Shown: piece by piece, positions 50,428 to 60,633 of the stretch
Layout of the letters: the number at the start of each line of letters is the position of its first letter
How positions within the stretch are numbered: position 1 is the first letter of the stretch
The notes under the pieces: generated by a model
Told to the model about the DNA's origin: nothing
Databases searched by the model: none
The model's input: only the letters and a program-made list of their open reading frames with translations
Position numbers and translations under genes: made by a program
NCBI RefSeq assembly: GCF_030817315.1
Contig: NZ_JAUSZF010000001.1
Coordinates: 382,001-446,000, forward strand
Direction: 5' to 3'
Source: Sphingomonas faeni
GTDB lineage: Bacteria; Pseudomonadota; Alphaproteobacteria; Sphingomonadales; Sphingomonadaceae
DNA length: 64,000 nt

Positions 50428-53400
50428 ATGCCAAAACGCACCGACATCTCCTCGATCCTCGTCATCGGCGCAGGACCCATCGTCATCGGCCAGGCGTGCG
50501 AGTTCGATTATTCGGGCACGCAGGCGATCAAGGCGTTGAAGGAGGAGGGCTATCGTATCGTCCTCGTCAATTCGAACCCCGCCACGATCATGACCGATCC
50601 CGAGCTCGCCGACGCGACGTATGTCGAGCCGATCACGCCCGCGATCGTCGCCAAGATCATCGAGAAGGAGCGCCCAGACGCGATCCTGCCGACAATGGGC
50701 GGGCAGACCGCGCTGAACACCGCGCTCGCGCTGTTCCATGACGGTACGCTGGAGAAGTTCGGCGTGACGATGATCGGGGCGGATGCCGATGCGATCGACA
50801 TGGCGGAAGACCGGCTGAAGTTCCGTGACGCGATGGACCGGATCGGGCTGGAAAGCGCGCGCTCGGCGATCGCACATACTGTGGAAGAAGCCTTGGAAGG
50901 CCTTGAGAAGACGGGGCTTCCGTCGATCATCCGGCCGAGCTTCACGATGGGCGGCTCAGGGGGCGGCATCGCGTATAATCGCGAGGAGTTCATCGCGATC
51001 GTCCGCAACGGGCTCGATCTGTCGCCGACCACCGAGGTGCTGATCGAGGAATCGCTGCTCGGCTGGAAAGAATACGAGATGGAGGTGGTGCGCGATCGCA
51101 ACGACAACGCGATCATCATCTGCTCGATCGAGAATGTCGATCCGATGGGCGTCCACACCGGCGACTCGATTACGGTCGCGCCGGCGCTGACGCTGACCGA
51201 CAAGGAATACCAGATCATGCGCAACGCATCGATCGCGGTGCTGCGGGAAATCGGTGTCGAAACAGGCGGTTCGAACGTCCAGTTCGCAGTGAATCCGAAG
51301 GACGGCCGGCTGGTCGTCATCGAGATGAACCCGCGCGTTTCGCGGTCGTCCGCGCTGGCGTCGAAGGCGACCGGCTTCCCGATCGCGAAGGTCGCGGCGA
51401 AACTGGCGGTCGGCTATACGCTCGACGAAATCACCAACGACATCACGGGCGCCACGCCCGCGTCGTTCGAGCCGACGATCGATTATGTCGTCACCAAGAT
51501 CCCGCGGTTCGCGTTCGAGAAGTTCAAGGGTGCGTCAAACACGCTCGGCACGGCGATGAAGTCGGTCGGCGAGGTGATGGCGATCGGTCGCAACATCCAC
51601 GAATCGATGCAGAAGGCTTTGCGCGGGCTCGAGACGGGCTTGTCGGGCTTCAACCAGGTCGATCATCTGGTCGGTGCGCCGCGCGCGGAGATCGAGGCGG
51701 CGCTGGCCGTCGCGACGCCGGACCGGTTGCTGGTGGCGGCGCAGGCGTTGCGCGAGGGCTTCACGGTCGCCGAGGTGCATGCGATCGCCAAGTATGATCC
51801 GTGGTTCCTGGAGCGGATCGCCGAGATCATCGCGGCCGAGGCCGAGGTGATGAAGGACGGCCTGCCGATCGATGCTCCCGGTATGCGGCGCCTGAAGAGT
51901 ATGGGGTTCAGCGACAAGCGGCTCGCGTGGCTGGCGCTGCAATCCGCCAATCTGCGGGGCATGAACCGCGGGATCGCGCGCGGCTCGGGGCTGATCCACG
52001 AGGTCGTCAAGGCGATGACCGGCGGCGTGACCGAGGAGGAGGTGCGCCAGCATCGCCTGAAGCTCGGCGTGCGGCCGGTGTTCAAGCGGATCGACACATG
52101 CGCGGCCGAATTCGATGCGAAGACGCCGTATATGTACTCGACCTACGAGGCGCCGAGCTTCGGCGAGCCCGAGAACGAGTCCGAGCCGACCGATCGGAAG
52201 AAGATCGTGATCCTGGGCGGCGGGCCGAACCGGATCGGGCAGGGGATCGAGTTCGATTATTGCTGCTGCCATGCGTGCTTCGCGCTGGCGGATGCGGGCT
52301 ATGAGACGATCATGGTCAACTGCAACCCGGAGACGGTGTCGACCGATTACGACACGTCGGACCGGTTGTATTTCGAACCGCTGACCGCCGAGGACGTGCT
52401 GGAGATCCTGCATGTCGAGGCGTCTAAGGGAGAGCTGGTGGGCGTGATCGTGCAGTTCGGTGGGCAGACGCCGCTGAACCTTGCGCGCTCGCTCGAGGCT
52501 GCGGGGATTCCTATTCTGGGGACGACGCCGGACGCGATCGATCTGGCGGAGGATCGTGAGCGGTTCGCGGCGCTGATCACCAAGCTCGGGTTGCGGCAGC
52601 CGGCCAATGGCCTGGCGCGGAGCCGGGACGAGGCGGTCGCGGCGGCGGAGCGGATCGGCTATCCGGTGCTGATGCGGCCTTCGTATGTGCTTGGCGGACG
52701 GGCGATGGAGATCGTCGATACGCTGGGGCAGCTCGAACACTATATCGCGACCGCGGTGCAGGTGTCGGGCGACTCGCCGGTGCTGATCGACCAGTATCTG
52801 CGCGATGCGATCGAAGTCGATGTCGATGCGATCTGCGACGGCACGGACGTGGTGGTCGCGGGCGTGTTGCAGCATATCGAGGAGGCGGGCGTCCATTCGG
52901 GTGACTCGGCGTGCTCGATCCCGCCTTACTCGCTGTCGGCGGAGATCATCGCCGAGATCGAGCGGCAGACGGTAGCTCTCGCGCATGCCTTGTCTGTCGT
53001 CGGCCTGATGAACATCCAGTTCGCGGTGAAGGATGGGCTGGTCTACCTCATCGAGGTGAACCCGCGCGCGTCGCGCACCGTGCCGTTCGTCGCCAAGGCG
53101 ATCGGTGCGCCGATCGCGAAGATCGCGGCACGCGTGATGGCGGGGGAGAAGCTCGCAAACCTGCCGAAGATCGACCGGCATATCGACTATTATGCGGTGA
53201 AGGAGGCGGTGTTCCCCTTCAACAAGTTCCCCGGCGTCGATCCGGTCCTGTCACCGGAAATGAAGTCCACCGGCGAAGTCATGGGAATCGATCCCGATTT
53301 CACGATCGCGTTTGCCAAGGCCCAGCTTGGCGCGGGGACGATCCTGCCGACCAAGGGCAATGTCTTCGTCAGCGTGAAGGACGGCGACAAGGCGATGATC

Positions 53401-53760
53401 GTCGAGGCGGTGAAGGCGTTGGTCGACACCGGCTTCTCGATCGTCGCTACCGGCGGCACCGCGGATCACTTGGCGCGCGCCGGGTTGCCGGTAGAGAAGG
53501 TCAACAAGGTCGCGCAGGGGCGGCCGCATATCGTCGACCGGATCAAGGACGGCGACATCGCGCTGATCTTCAACACCACCGAGGGGTGGCAGAGCCTGAA
53601 GGACTCGCAGCCGATCCGTGCTTCGGCGCTGGGGCAACGCATTCCGTACTTCACGACCGCGCCGGCTTCGCTCGAGGCGGCGAAGGCGATTGCCAAGCTT
53701 TCGACGCACAGCCTTGAAGTACGGCCCCTGCAATCCTATTATTCGCAGTCGCACAACTGA
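50428..53760 (+). CDS. carB: Carbamoyl phosphate synthase large subunit CarB
   Basis: Makes carbamoyl phosphate from bicarbonate, ammonia and two ATP. Its 1110 residues contain the two duplicated ATP-grasp halves (first: [36 protein letters not shown]; second: [34 protein letters not shown]) and the C-terminal MGS-like regulatory domain (about 970-1110, [19 protein letters not shown]). The ATG at 50428 begins one base after the small gene's stop. Operon with carA. Confidence 0.98.
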   Translation: MPKRTDISSILVIGAGPIVIGQACEFDYSGTQAIKALKEEGYRIVLVNSNPATIMTDPELADATYVEPITPAIVAKIIEKERPDAILPTMGGQTALNTALALFHDGTLEKFGVTMIGADADAIDMAEDRLKFRDAMDRIGLESARSAIAHTVEEALEGLEKTGLPSIIRPSFTMGGSGGGIAYNREEFIAIVRNGLDLSPTTEVLIEESLLGWKEYEMEVVRDRNDNAIIICSIENVDPMGVHTGDSITVAPALTLTDKEYQIMRNASIAVLREIGVETGGSNVQFAVNPKDGRLVVIEMNPRVSRSSALASKATGFPIAKVAAKLAVGYTLDEITNDITGATPASFEPTIDYVVTKIPRFAFEKFKGASNTLGTAMKSVGEVMAIGRNIHESMQKALRGLETGLSGFNQVDHLVGAPRAEIEAALAVATPDRLLVAAQALREGFTVAEVHAIAKYDPWFLERIAEIIAAEAEVMKDGLPIDAPGMRRLKSMGFSDKRLAWLALQSANLRGMNRGIARGSGLIHEVVKAMTGGVTEEEVRQHRLKLGVRPVFKRIDTCAAEFDAKTPYMYSTYEAPSFGEPENESEPTDRKKIVILGGGPNRIGQGIEFDYCCCHACFALADAGYETIMVNCNPETVSTDYDTSDRLYFEPLTAEDVLEILHVEASKGELVGVIVQFGGQTPLNLARSLEAAGIPILGTTPDAIDLAEDRERFAALITKLGLRQPANGLARSRDEAVAAAERIGYPVLMRPSYVLGGRAMEIVDTLGQLEHYIATAVQVSGDSPVLIDQYLRDAIEVDVDAICDGTDVVVAGVLQHIEEAGVHSGDSACSIPPYSLSAEIIAEIERQTVALAHALSVVGLMNIQFAVKDGLVYLIEVNPRASRTVPFVAKAIGAPIAKIAARVMAGEKLANLPKIDRHIDYYAVKEAVFPFNKFPGVDPVLSPEMKSTGEVMGIDPDFTIAFAKAQLGAGTILPTKGNVFVSVKDGDKAMIVEAVKALVDTGFSIVATGGTADHLARAGLPVEKVNKVAQGRPHIVDRIKDGDIALIFNTTEGWQSLKDSQPIRASALGQRIPYFTTAPASLEAAKAIAKLSTHSLEVRPLQSYYSQSHN

Positions 53761-53832
53761 TCCCGACATAAGCGTGATGTGTGGGCGGGGCCGTTATGGC
53801 GCCCCGCGCGGGGAAATGAATTTGGGGACGAG

Positions 53833-54312
53833 ATGATGGCGACCGTCGAAAAGATGCCGATGCTGCAGGAAGGCTATGAGACGCTCAGTGCGGATCTCAA
53901 GCGCCTGAAGGCCGAACGTCCGACGATCGTCGACGCGATCGAAGAGGCGCGCGCGCACGGCGACCTCAGCGAGAACGCGGAATATCATGCCGCGAAGGAG
54001 CGCCAGGGTCAGGTCGAGGCATCGATCTCCGACATCGAGGACAAGCTGTCGCGTGCGCAGATCATCGACCCGAAGGACCTGTCGGGCGACAAGGTCGTGT
54101 TCGGTGCGACGGTGACGTTGCTCGACGAGAACGACAAGCCGGTGAAGTATCAGATCGTCGGCCAGACCGAGGCTAACGCGAAGACGGGGCGGATTTCGTA
54201 TAATTCGCCGCTGGGTCGTGGGCTGATCGGGCGCAAGCTCGACGAAGAAGTCGAGGTCACGGTGCCGGCCGGCGAGCGTTATTACGTCGTCTCCAAGATC
54301 GAGTTCATTTGA
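53833..54312 (+). CDS. greA: Transcription elongation factor GreA
   Basis: Rescues backtracked RNA polymerase. Its 159 residues have the N-terminal coiled coil ([40 protein letters not shown], with the acidic tip DLSENAEY) and the C-terminal FKBP-like domain ([20 protein letters not shown]). ATG at 53833 or the next codon. A GC-rich hairpin lies about 25 bases upstream (53786-53810), between carB and greA. Confidence 0.96.
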   Translation: MMATVEKMPMLQEGYETLSADLKRLKAERPTIVDAIEEARAHGDLSENAEYHAAKERQGQVEASISDIEDKLSRAQIIDPKDLSGDKVVFGATVTLLDENDKPVKYQIVGQTEANAKTGRISYNSPLGRGLIGRKLDEEVEVTVPAGERYYVVSKIEFI

Positions 54313-54316
54313 TCCC

Positions 54317-54967
54317 ATGAAGTTTTTCGAGACGCGGGCGACGGCGATCATCACGATCGTGACGGTCATCGTCTCGGGATTTCTGGTGCTGAGCGGGTCG
54401 CTCGGGTACTGGGCGGTGAACGCCGGGTTTATTCCGTTGCGGATGACCGACCTCGGTATTCCCAGCGAACATATGTTTATCGTGCCGTCTTGGGCGACGC
54501 CGCTGACCGCGACGTTGATCCATGGGGGGTGGGCGCATATTGCGCTGAACCTCGTGATGCTGGTGTATTGCGGGCAGTTTGTCGAGAAGGCGCTGGGGAC
54601 GGTCGGGCTGGTCGTTCTGTACGTGCTGGGGGCGTATGCTGCGGCGGCGGGGCATTGGGCGTTCGGGTCTGACTCCACCGCGCCGATGATTGGCGCTTCG
54701 GGCGCGATTTCGGCGGTCGTCGGGGCTTATGCGCTGTTGTATGGCGAGCGACGGGCGCAGGCTATCGGGCCGGTGCCGGCTGGGGTCGTGCATGTGGTCT
54801 GGCTGGCGGCGGCTTGGATCGGGATCCAGTTGCTGATGGGGCTGGCCGGGTTTGGGGCTTCGGTTGGGGCTAGTGGGCCGATTGCTATTGGCGCGCATAT
54901 CGGCGGGTTTCTGGCGGGGTTGGTTTTGGCTCGGCCTCTGTTGCTTTGGCATTACCGGGCGGCTTGA
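54317..54967 (+). CDS. Rhomboid family intramembrane serine protease
   Basis: A 216-residue membrane protein with about six helices. The rhomboid motifs are present: LIHGGWAHIALNLVMLVYCG (conserved His/Asn), catalytic Ser in GASGAISAVVGA and catalytic His in IGAHIGGFLAGLVLA. It would cleave membrane-spanning substrates within the inner membrane. It starts five bases after greA stops and is probably co-transcribed. Confidence 0.9.
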   Translation: MKFFETRATAIITIVTVIVSGFLVLSGSLGYWAVNAGFIPLRMTDLGIPSEHMFIVPSWATPLTATLIHGGWAHIALNLVMLVYCGQFVEKALGTVGLVVLYVLGAYAAAAGHWAFGSDSTAPMIGASGAISAVVGAYALLYGERRAQAIGPVPAGVVHVVWLAAAWIGIQLLMGLAGFGASVGASGPIAIGAHIGGFLAGLVLARPLLLWHYRAA

Positions 54968-55017
54968 GTGGCTGGGTCCTGGCGACCCTTCACTTTCTCC
55001 ACGCCTATTTGCACCAG

Positions 55018-55156
55018 CACCGTTCGTCTTGAGCAGCTGCTGAGCTTGTCGAAGTGGCGTATCGAAGGATAGGTTGGGGTGTGGGGCCTGTGCTTCGATA
55101 CGAGCCCTCGATACGGCTCTTCGAGCCTACTCGGTCTCTACTCAGCACGAACGGGT
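55018..55156. repeat. Palindromic repeat related to family C
   Basis: The left end reads cgttcgtcttgagcagctgc and the right end ctactcagcacgaacgggtg, with internal cgatac/gtatcg and cttcga/tcgaag pairs. It is larger and more diverged than the copies at 25777 and 31211. Confidence 0.65.
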
Positions 55157-55278
55157 GGGGGGAGGTCGCGCTTTTGCGCCATCGTCTGCTGTGCCCACGT
55201 ATTTTGGCGGGGGCAGCGGGTGAGCAGAGTGCGTCAGTCAACAAGCCGGCGCGACGTGTACCGCAGCACTGCTTGGCG

Positions 55279-55372
55279 TGCCCTCACCCATCGCCGCCTT
55301 TGGCGTCTCTCCCTCTCCCGCCGGGAGAGGGAAGGGGCCCGCGGCTGCTTTGCCGTGGGACGGGTGAGGGCA
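55279..55372. repeat. G-rich/C-rich palindromic repeat
   Basis: The outer ends ccctcacccat and acgggtgaggg are inverted. Inside are tctccctctcccgccgggag and gagggaagg. It resembles the J/D style but has a different centre. Confidence 0.65.
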
Positions 55373-55453
55373 AGTATTTTGCGCTCTGCCGGTTTCGCTA
55401 ATTCTTGAGCACAAGCTCAGGTCGACGAAGGCAGACGTGCCGACGCTTAGCGC

Positions 55454-55549
55454 CGTCATTCCCGCGCAGGCGGGAATCCATAGCCTATGCCGTTGCGATC
55501 AGTTCGCGACGTTAGCCAATATGGGTTCCCGCCTCCGCGGGAATGACGG
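55454..55549. repeat. Palindromic repeat, family E, copy 1
   Basis: cgtcattcccgcgcaggcgg (then gaatccat) and its inverse (atgggttcccgcctccgcgg, then gaatgacgg) flank about 40 bases. Confidence 0.92.
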
Positions 55550-55561
55550 CTCAGGGGTAGT

Positions 55562-55789
55562 TCAGGCCGCGGTCGCGCCCAGGTTCGGCTCGAGCATGCG
55601 GTGGAGATGCACGACGACGAACTTCATCTCGGCATCGTCGACCGTACGCTGCGCCGCAGCACGCCAGGCCTTCTCGGCGCTGGCATAGTCGGGGAACACG
55701 CCGACGAATTCGATCTTGCTCAGATCGTTGAAATCCAGGGTGCGCGGGTCGCTGACGCGGCCGCCGAATACGAGGTGGAGCTTGCTCAT
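55562..55789 (-). CDS. DUF4170 domain-containing protein
   Basis: A 75-residue protein matching DUF4170 (KLHLVFGGRVSDPRTLDFND, EFVGVFPDYASAEKAWRAAA, FVVVHLHRMLEP). The function is unknown; the fold is probably a small ferredoxin-like domain. The ATG is at 55789. An inverted repeat (55802-55828) lies in its leader. Confidence 0.85.
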   Translation of the reverse strand: MSKLHLVFGGRVSDPRTLDFNDLSKIEFVGVFPDYASAEKAWRAAAQRTVDDAEMKFVVVHLHRMLEPNLGATAA

Positions 55790-55801
55790 GCGCTTGCTTT
55801 C

Positions 55802-55828
55802 CTAGGGAGGGGGTTGCCGCCTCCCTAG
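55802..55828. other. Perfect inverted repeat in the DUF4170 leader
   Basis: CTAGGGAGG and CCTCCCTAG flank nine bases. No U-tract follows on either strand, so it is more likely an RNA stem in the leader or a protein site than an intrinsic terminator. Confidence 0.6.
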
Positions 55829-55853
55829 CGTGTTCGACCCGCGGTTTGAACCC

Positions 55854-56333
55854 TTAGACAGTAGGCTTTTGCGAAACGGCCTTCGCACCTGCGGTACCAG
55901 CCGTCGTGGCCGCCTTGACGATCCCCTCGAGCAAACCCTTGGCCTGATCGCGCGCATTGTCCTTGGTCAGGCCCAGTTCGCCCAATTCCGAGCGGCCTGC
56001 GTCCTTTGCAGCCGCAGTCGCCGCAACGATCGTTTCGCTGAGACGCTTGCCGACGGGGGCGAGCAATTCCTTTTCGCGGGCCGAGCGCGGGATCAGCGCA
56101 CCGGCGAGCGCACCGACGGCGAGGCCGCCGACGAGGATGCCGAGCGGGTTGGATTCGAGGTTGTTCACGACGCGCTTGGTCTTCTCACGCGAAACTTCGA
56201 GAACCTCGGAAGCCTTGTCGCCGGCGTCGTGATAGACCTTCGACGCGGTCTCACGGACGGTGTCGAGGCCCTCGCGCAGACGGCTCTCGGTCTCGTGCGC
56301 GGTTTCGTTTGCGGTGGTCTTTGCGTCGGTCAT
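55854..56333 (-). CDS. Envelope-stress type protein with YtxH-like layout (unknown function)
   Basis: A 159-residue protein: an acidic, helical N-terminus (DTVRETASKVYHDAGDKASE), a short glycine-rich hydrophobic segment (NPLGILVGGLAVGALAGALI) and an amphipathic Ala-rich C-terminus. This layout recalls YtxH/DUF883-type proteins, often under general stress control. The ATG is at 56333, 67 bases after the DUF3618 gene and in the same direction, so probably in one operon. Confidence 0.7.
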   Translation of the reverse strand: MTDAKTTANETAHETESRLREGLDTVRETASKVYHDAGDKASEVLEVSREKTKRVVNNLESNPLGILVGGLAVGALAGALIPRSAREKELLAPVGKRLSETIVAATAAAKDAGRSELGELGLTKDNARDQAKGLLEGIVKAATTAGTAGAKAVSQKPTV

Positions 56334-56400
56334 GGAACGGTCCTTCTGATGGCAAGCTGCTCGTCGTTCAACGCGAGCCGGGACTTCAAGGTTTCAACGA

Positions 56401-56673
56401 TTAGCGGCCGCGGCGAAACAGTCCGACGATCCGGTGCCGCGCGAAAAACAATCCGGCGACCGCGGCAAATCCTGCGGTCGGCCCCGGATTGCGCTTCACC
56501 GTCTCTACGCTGGCGTTGAGCGCGGCGGTGCCGACATCGGCGACGTCGCGGCTTGCGTTCAGCGCGAGCTTCCGCGGGTTGAGCCGGTCCTGCAATTGCC
56601 CGAGCGTCATCATGACGCGCTGGCGAGCGAGGGCCGATTCGATCTCGGCGGCGGCGACTTTGGCGGATGTCAT
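56401..56673 (-). CDS. DUF3618 domain-containing protein
   Basis: A 90-residue protein with an N-terminal helical segment (AEIESALARQRVMMTLGQLQ, DRLNPRKLALNASRDV) typical of DUF3618 and one weak hydrophobic helix (GPTAGFAAVAGLFFA) before an Arg-rich end. Its ATG at 56673 overlaps the holin-family stop as ATGA. It is usually found with holin-like and DUF883-like genes, as here. Confidence 0.82.
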   Translation of the reverse strand: MTSAKVAAAEIESALARQRVMMTLGQLQDRLNPRKLALNASRDVADVGTAALNASVETVKRNPGPTAGFAAVAGLFFARHRIVGLFRRGR

Positions 56674-57023
56674 GATACGGGCTCGCTCTTCGTCTGAAGC
56701 TTCGACTTGCCGATCATCGCCAGGATCGCCGCCACTGCGAGGACGGCCACCACGACGATGGCGGTCGCCCATCCTGGCCCCACCAGCGTCGCTACCGTCA
56801 AGATCGCACCGACCAGCAGTGCGATCAGCGCGGCGAGACCCAGTACGGCGGCGACCGCGAAGAACATCGCGGCCGACTTGTACGCCGTCGCCGTCTCGCC
56901 GAACTTCGCCTTGTAGACAGCAACTTCCGCCGTCGCGAGGCTCTTCGTCTCGGTCGCCAGGCGACCGACGATCGAAACGAGGCTCTCGTCGTCCGCGGTT
57001 GCGAACGTCAGTGGCTCGGACAA
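56670..57023 (-). CDS. Phage holin family protein (Holin-X/DUF1469 type)
   Basis: A 117-residue protein with an amphipathic N-terminus (IVGRLATETKSLATAEVAVY) and two hydrophobic helices (AAMFFAVAAVLGLAALIALL and WATAIVVVAVLAVAAILAMI). Despite the family name it lies in a chromosomal stress operon, not a prophage. The start is taken as TTG at 57023 with AGGG eight bases upstream; it lies just after the DUF883-like stop. No ATG/GTG start fits. Confidence 0.8.
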   Translation of the reverse strand: MSEPLTFATADDESLVSIVGRLATETKSLATAEVAVYKAKFGETATAYKSAAMFFAVAAVLGLAALIALLVGAILTVATLVGPGWATAIVVVAVLAVAAILAMIGKSKLQTKSEPVS

Positions 57024-57027
57024 CGCG

Positions 57028-57531
57028 TCAGCCCTTCGAGTTGGCGTCGACGCCCGACTGAACCAGTCGTGCAACGACGAAGCCGACCGCGGCAGCGGCA
57101 CCGACGGCAATAGCCGGCGACTTGCGGACGAGTTCGCGCGCGTCGTCGAACAGCTCGTCGATGTCCTTGGCCTTTACCTGGTCGGCGAAACCCGAGACAG
57201 TGTCGGCGGCGCTGCGGGCATAGCCGCCATATTGCGAGCCGAGCTTTTCATCGACCTGGCCAGCGGCGTCGGTCAGCAGCTGGGCTACCTGCTCCAGGGC
57301 ACCGCTAGCGCGCGCCTTCCCGTCTTCGGCGAAGGTGCGGACCTTGTCGGTCGCCTGCGCGGTGTATTTGCCGGCATTGTCCTTGATCAACTGCTTGGCG
57401 TCCGTGGCCTTCTCACCGACAGTGTCGGTCGTGCCGCCGATGGTCGCGCCCTTCAGGGGTTCCGACGGGTTCAGATCGGCAGCGTTCGAAACATCTGCAT
57501 CGCTCATCGGTGTTGCGTTCGTGTCGGCCAT
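57028..57531 (-). CDS. DUF883-like membrane-anchored protein
   Basis: A 167-residue protein with a long amphipathic region (KDNAGKYTAQATDKVRTFAE, VAQLLTDAAGQVDEKLGSQY) and a C-terminal SPAIAVGAAAAVGFVVARLV helix, the DUF883/ElaB-type arrangement of ribosome- or membrane-associated stress proteins. The ATG at 57531 has AAAGGG seven bases upstream (ATG at 57537 is also possible). First gene of a four-gene operon, with an EcfG-like promoter close upstream. Confidence 0.8.
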   Translation of the reverse strand: MADTNATPMSDADVSNAADLNPSEPLKGATIGGTTDTVGEKATDAKQLIKDNAGKYTAQATDKVRTFAEDGKARASGALEQVAQLLTDAAGQVDEKLGSQYGGYARSAADTVSGFADQVKAKDIDELFDDARELVRKSPAIAVGAAAAVGFVVARLVQSGVDANSKG

Positions 57532-57561
57532 GGCCATCCCTTTCGAAATTGTTACGCTCTC

Positions 57562-57586
57562 AACACCGTCGCCGAAGCGCGGTTCC
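57562..57586 (-). promoter_or_regulatory. Candidate EcfG (general stress) promoter
   Basis: On the minus strand GGAACC (57586-57581) is followed after 15 bases by TGTT (57565-57562), i.e. GGAAC-N16-TGTT against GGAAC-N16/17-CGTT. It is 30 bases upstream of the DUF883-like ATG. Confidence 0.5.
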
Positions 57587-57682
57587 CGATAACTGGTGCG
57601 ATTGCCCGTTATGACGCGAGACGATAGAGGCATCGCGAACGGTCCGAGGCCCAGTCCCCGGAACGGTACCCAGAAATGGTAG

Positions 57683-58975
<1,293 letters not shown>

Positions 58976-59005
58976 TTAGGTCTAGCCGCTTCGGTAAGTC
59001 CCTCT

Positions 59006-59103
59006 CGTCATCCCCGCGGAGGCGGGGACCCATACTTTTTGAACGGCAGTGTTCCTGCTGCAAGGCCAGCCAGTATGGGTTCCCGCCTGCGCGGGAATGA
59101 CGG
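59006..59103. repeat. Palindromic repeat, family E, copy 2
   Basis: cgtcatccccgcggaggcgg (then ggacccat) and its inverse (atgggttcccgcctgcgcgg, then gaatgacgg) flank about 40 bases, between eno and ftsB. Confidence 0.92.
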
Positions 59104-59180
59104 GTGGGTGTTTGACGGGTATAGGTGCCTAATCAGTCGGTGATGACGAACGGATTGCGACAGAGGTACCGGAGGACGAC

Positions 59181-59507
59181 ATGGCACGCGTGACGACGAA
59201 GACCAGCAAACTGCGGAAGACGATGCGCAAGGCCGCGTGGCCGGCGTTGGGGCTGACGCTGATGGCGTTCTTCGGCGCGTATGCCGTGCTCGGGCCGAAC
59301 GGGATGTTCGCGTATGGCGATTACAAACGCCAGCTCGCGAAGCGGGAGCGGGACTATGCCGTGCTCGATCGCAAGCGCGAGGTTCTGAAGAACCGGGTGG
59401 CGTTGCTGAACCCGGATCATGCGAACCCGGACATGGTCGACGAGATGGTTCGGCGGGAGCTTAACGTGGCGCATCCGGACGAGGTGATCGTTCCGCTGGG
59501 GAACTGA
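59181..59507 (+). CDS. ftsB: Septum formation initiator family protein (FtsB/DivIC-like)
   Basis: A 108-residue protein with one membrane helix (AWPALGLTLMAFFGAYAVLG), then a coiled coil (KRQLAKRERDYAVLDRKREV) and the conserved LLNPDHANPDMVDEMVRREL ending of the family. FtsB bridges FtsL and FtsQ in the divisome. The ATG at 59181 follows GGAGGACGAC. It lies downstream of eno, as in many relatives. Confidence 0.88.
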   Translation: MARVTTKTSKLRKTMRKAAWPALGLTLMAFFGAYAVLGPNGMFAYGDYKRQLAKRERDYAVLDRKREVLKNRVALLNPDHANPDMVDEMVRRELNVAHPDEVIVPLGN

Positions 59508-59516
59508 GCTTCTGCA

Positions 59517-59663
59517 CCCCTCTTTGGAAGGGAGGGGATCTTTTGCTCCCCTCCCTGAAAGGGAGGGGTTGGGGGTGGGTCGGCCGGCTTGGGTCGCCAC
59601 CGTTCGAATATGCGGAAGCCGACCCACCCCCGACCCCTCCCTTCCAGGGAGGGGAGAAGAGGG
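59517..59663. repeat. G-rich/C-rich palindromic repeat, family D variant
   Basis: The arms ctcccctccctgaaagggag (then gggttgggggtgggtcgg) and its inverse (ccgacccacccccgacccct, then cccttccagggaggggag) flank about 45 bases, between convergent ftsB and the hydrolase gene. Confidence 0.85.
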
Positions 59664-59683
59664 GTCGGCTTCCGATCAAGTGT

Positions 59684-60508
59684 CTACCGACCCAGGAACG
59701 TCAGCAGGTCGTTCGTGAAGCGACTGCTCTCCGTGATCGTCAGGCCGTGCGGGGCGCCGTCATATTCTACCAGTTGCGAGCCGGCGATGCCCTTGGCCGC
59801 GGCGCGACCGGTGGCGTCGATCGGCACCGTCTTGTCGCTCGTTCCGTGGACGACGAGCGTCGGTACGCGGAAGGCGGCGAGGTCGGCGCGGAAGTCGGTG
59901 TGGCCGAACGCCTTGGCGCATTCCAGAGTCGGGTGCAGGCCGGCCTGCATCGCAAGGCTCCAGGCCCAGTCGACGACTTCGTCGCTGACCGGCGAAGTGA
60001 TGAACCCGACCCCGAAGAACTGCTGGAGAAATGTCTTGAAGAACGCCGGGCGGTCTTCCTCGATACCCGCGCCGATGCTCGCGAGCGTCTCCTCGTCGAC
60101 GCCATCGGGGTTGTCGTCGGTCTTGAGCATGTACGGCACGACAGACGAGATCAGCCCGGCTGCAACCACGCCCTTGCCGTCGTAGCGGCTCATGTAGCGT
60201 GCGATCTCGCCGCCGCCCATCGAGAAGCCGACGATCGTCGCGTCGTTCTGCGCGCCGGTGGCTTCCATCACGTCGGCCAGATCGTCGGTCAGCGTGTCGT
60301 AATTATAGCCGGTCCAGGGCTGGCCCGAGCGGCCGAAGCCGCGGCGGTCGTAGGCGATCGCGCGGAAGCCGGCATTGGCGAGCGCCATCGCCTGCGCGTC
60401 CCAGCTGTCGGCGTTGAGCGGCCAGCCGTGCGTCAGGATCACCGGGCGACCCGTGCCCCAGTCCTTGACGTAAATGTCTGTACCGTCGCGGGTTTTTACG
60501 TAGGGCAT
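59684..60508 (-). CDS. Alpha/beta hydrolase (non-heme haloperoxidase/arylesterase-like)
   Basis: A 274-residue hydrolase. The oxyanion region is LTHGWPLNADSW; the nucleophile elbow is VGFSMGGGE; the Asp lies in VHGTSDKTVPI and the His in DGAPHGLTITE. RRGFGRSGQPWTGYNYDTLT is typical of the cofactor-free haloperoxidase/esterase group. The natural substrate is unknown. The ATG is at 60508; it is divergent from the DUF885 gene. Confidence 0.92.
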   Translation of the reverse strand: MPYVKTRDGTDIYVKDWGTGRPVILTHGWPLNADSWDAQAMALANAGFRAIAYDRRGFGRSGQPWTGYNYDTLTDDLADVMEATGAQNDATIVGFSMGGGEIARYMSRYDGKGVVAAGLISSVVPYMLKTDDNPDGVDEETLASIGAGIEEDRPAFFKTFLQQFFGVGFITSPVSDEVVDWAWSLAMQAGLHPTLECAKAFGHTDFRADLAAFRVPTLVVHGTSDKTVPIDATGRAAAKGIAGSQLVEYDGAPHGLTITESSRFTNDLLTFLGR

Positions 60509-60633
60509 GAAGCTATCCAGTCTCTCGAGGGAGGTGACGGTTCAACGGCTCATCGTACGCGCCGTTCCGCACGCTGGCGTACCGAGGCTTCGACTGGCAG
60601 CATGGTACCAGACGAATCGGAATCGGAGACAGG

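Larger units (their letters stand above)
54968..55561. other. 0.6-kb gene-free region filled with repeats
   Basis: No credible gene. It holds a diverged family C-like palindrome (55018-55156), a G-rich/C-rich element (about 55279-55372) and family E copy 1 (55454-55549), in series between the convergent rhomboid and DUF4170 genes. Confidence 0.75.

Noticed and set aside
51535..53181. Long open frame (about 550 codons) on the minus strand opposite carB
   Set aside because: Mirror image of carB codon bias; Arg/His-rich low-complexity translation and no ribosome-binding site.
53786..53810. GC-rich hairpin between carB and greA as a terminator
   Set aside because: No U-tract follows, and greA starts about 25 bases later; kept only as a leader hairpin note.
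56670..57023. Holin-family gene as sign of a prophage
   Set aside because: No other phage genes nearby; the DUF883/DUF3618 neighbours show a chromosomal envelope operon.
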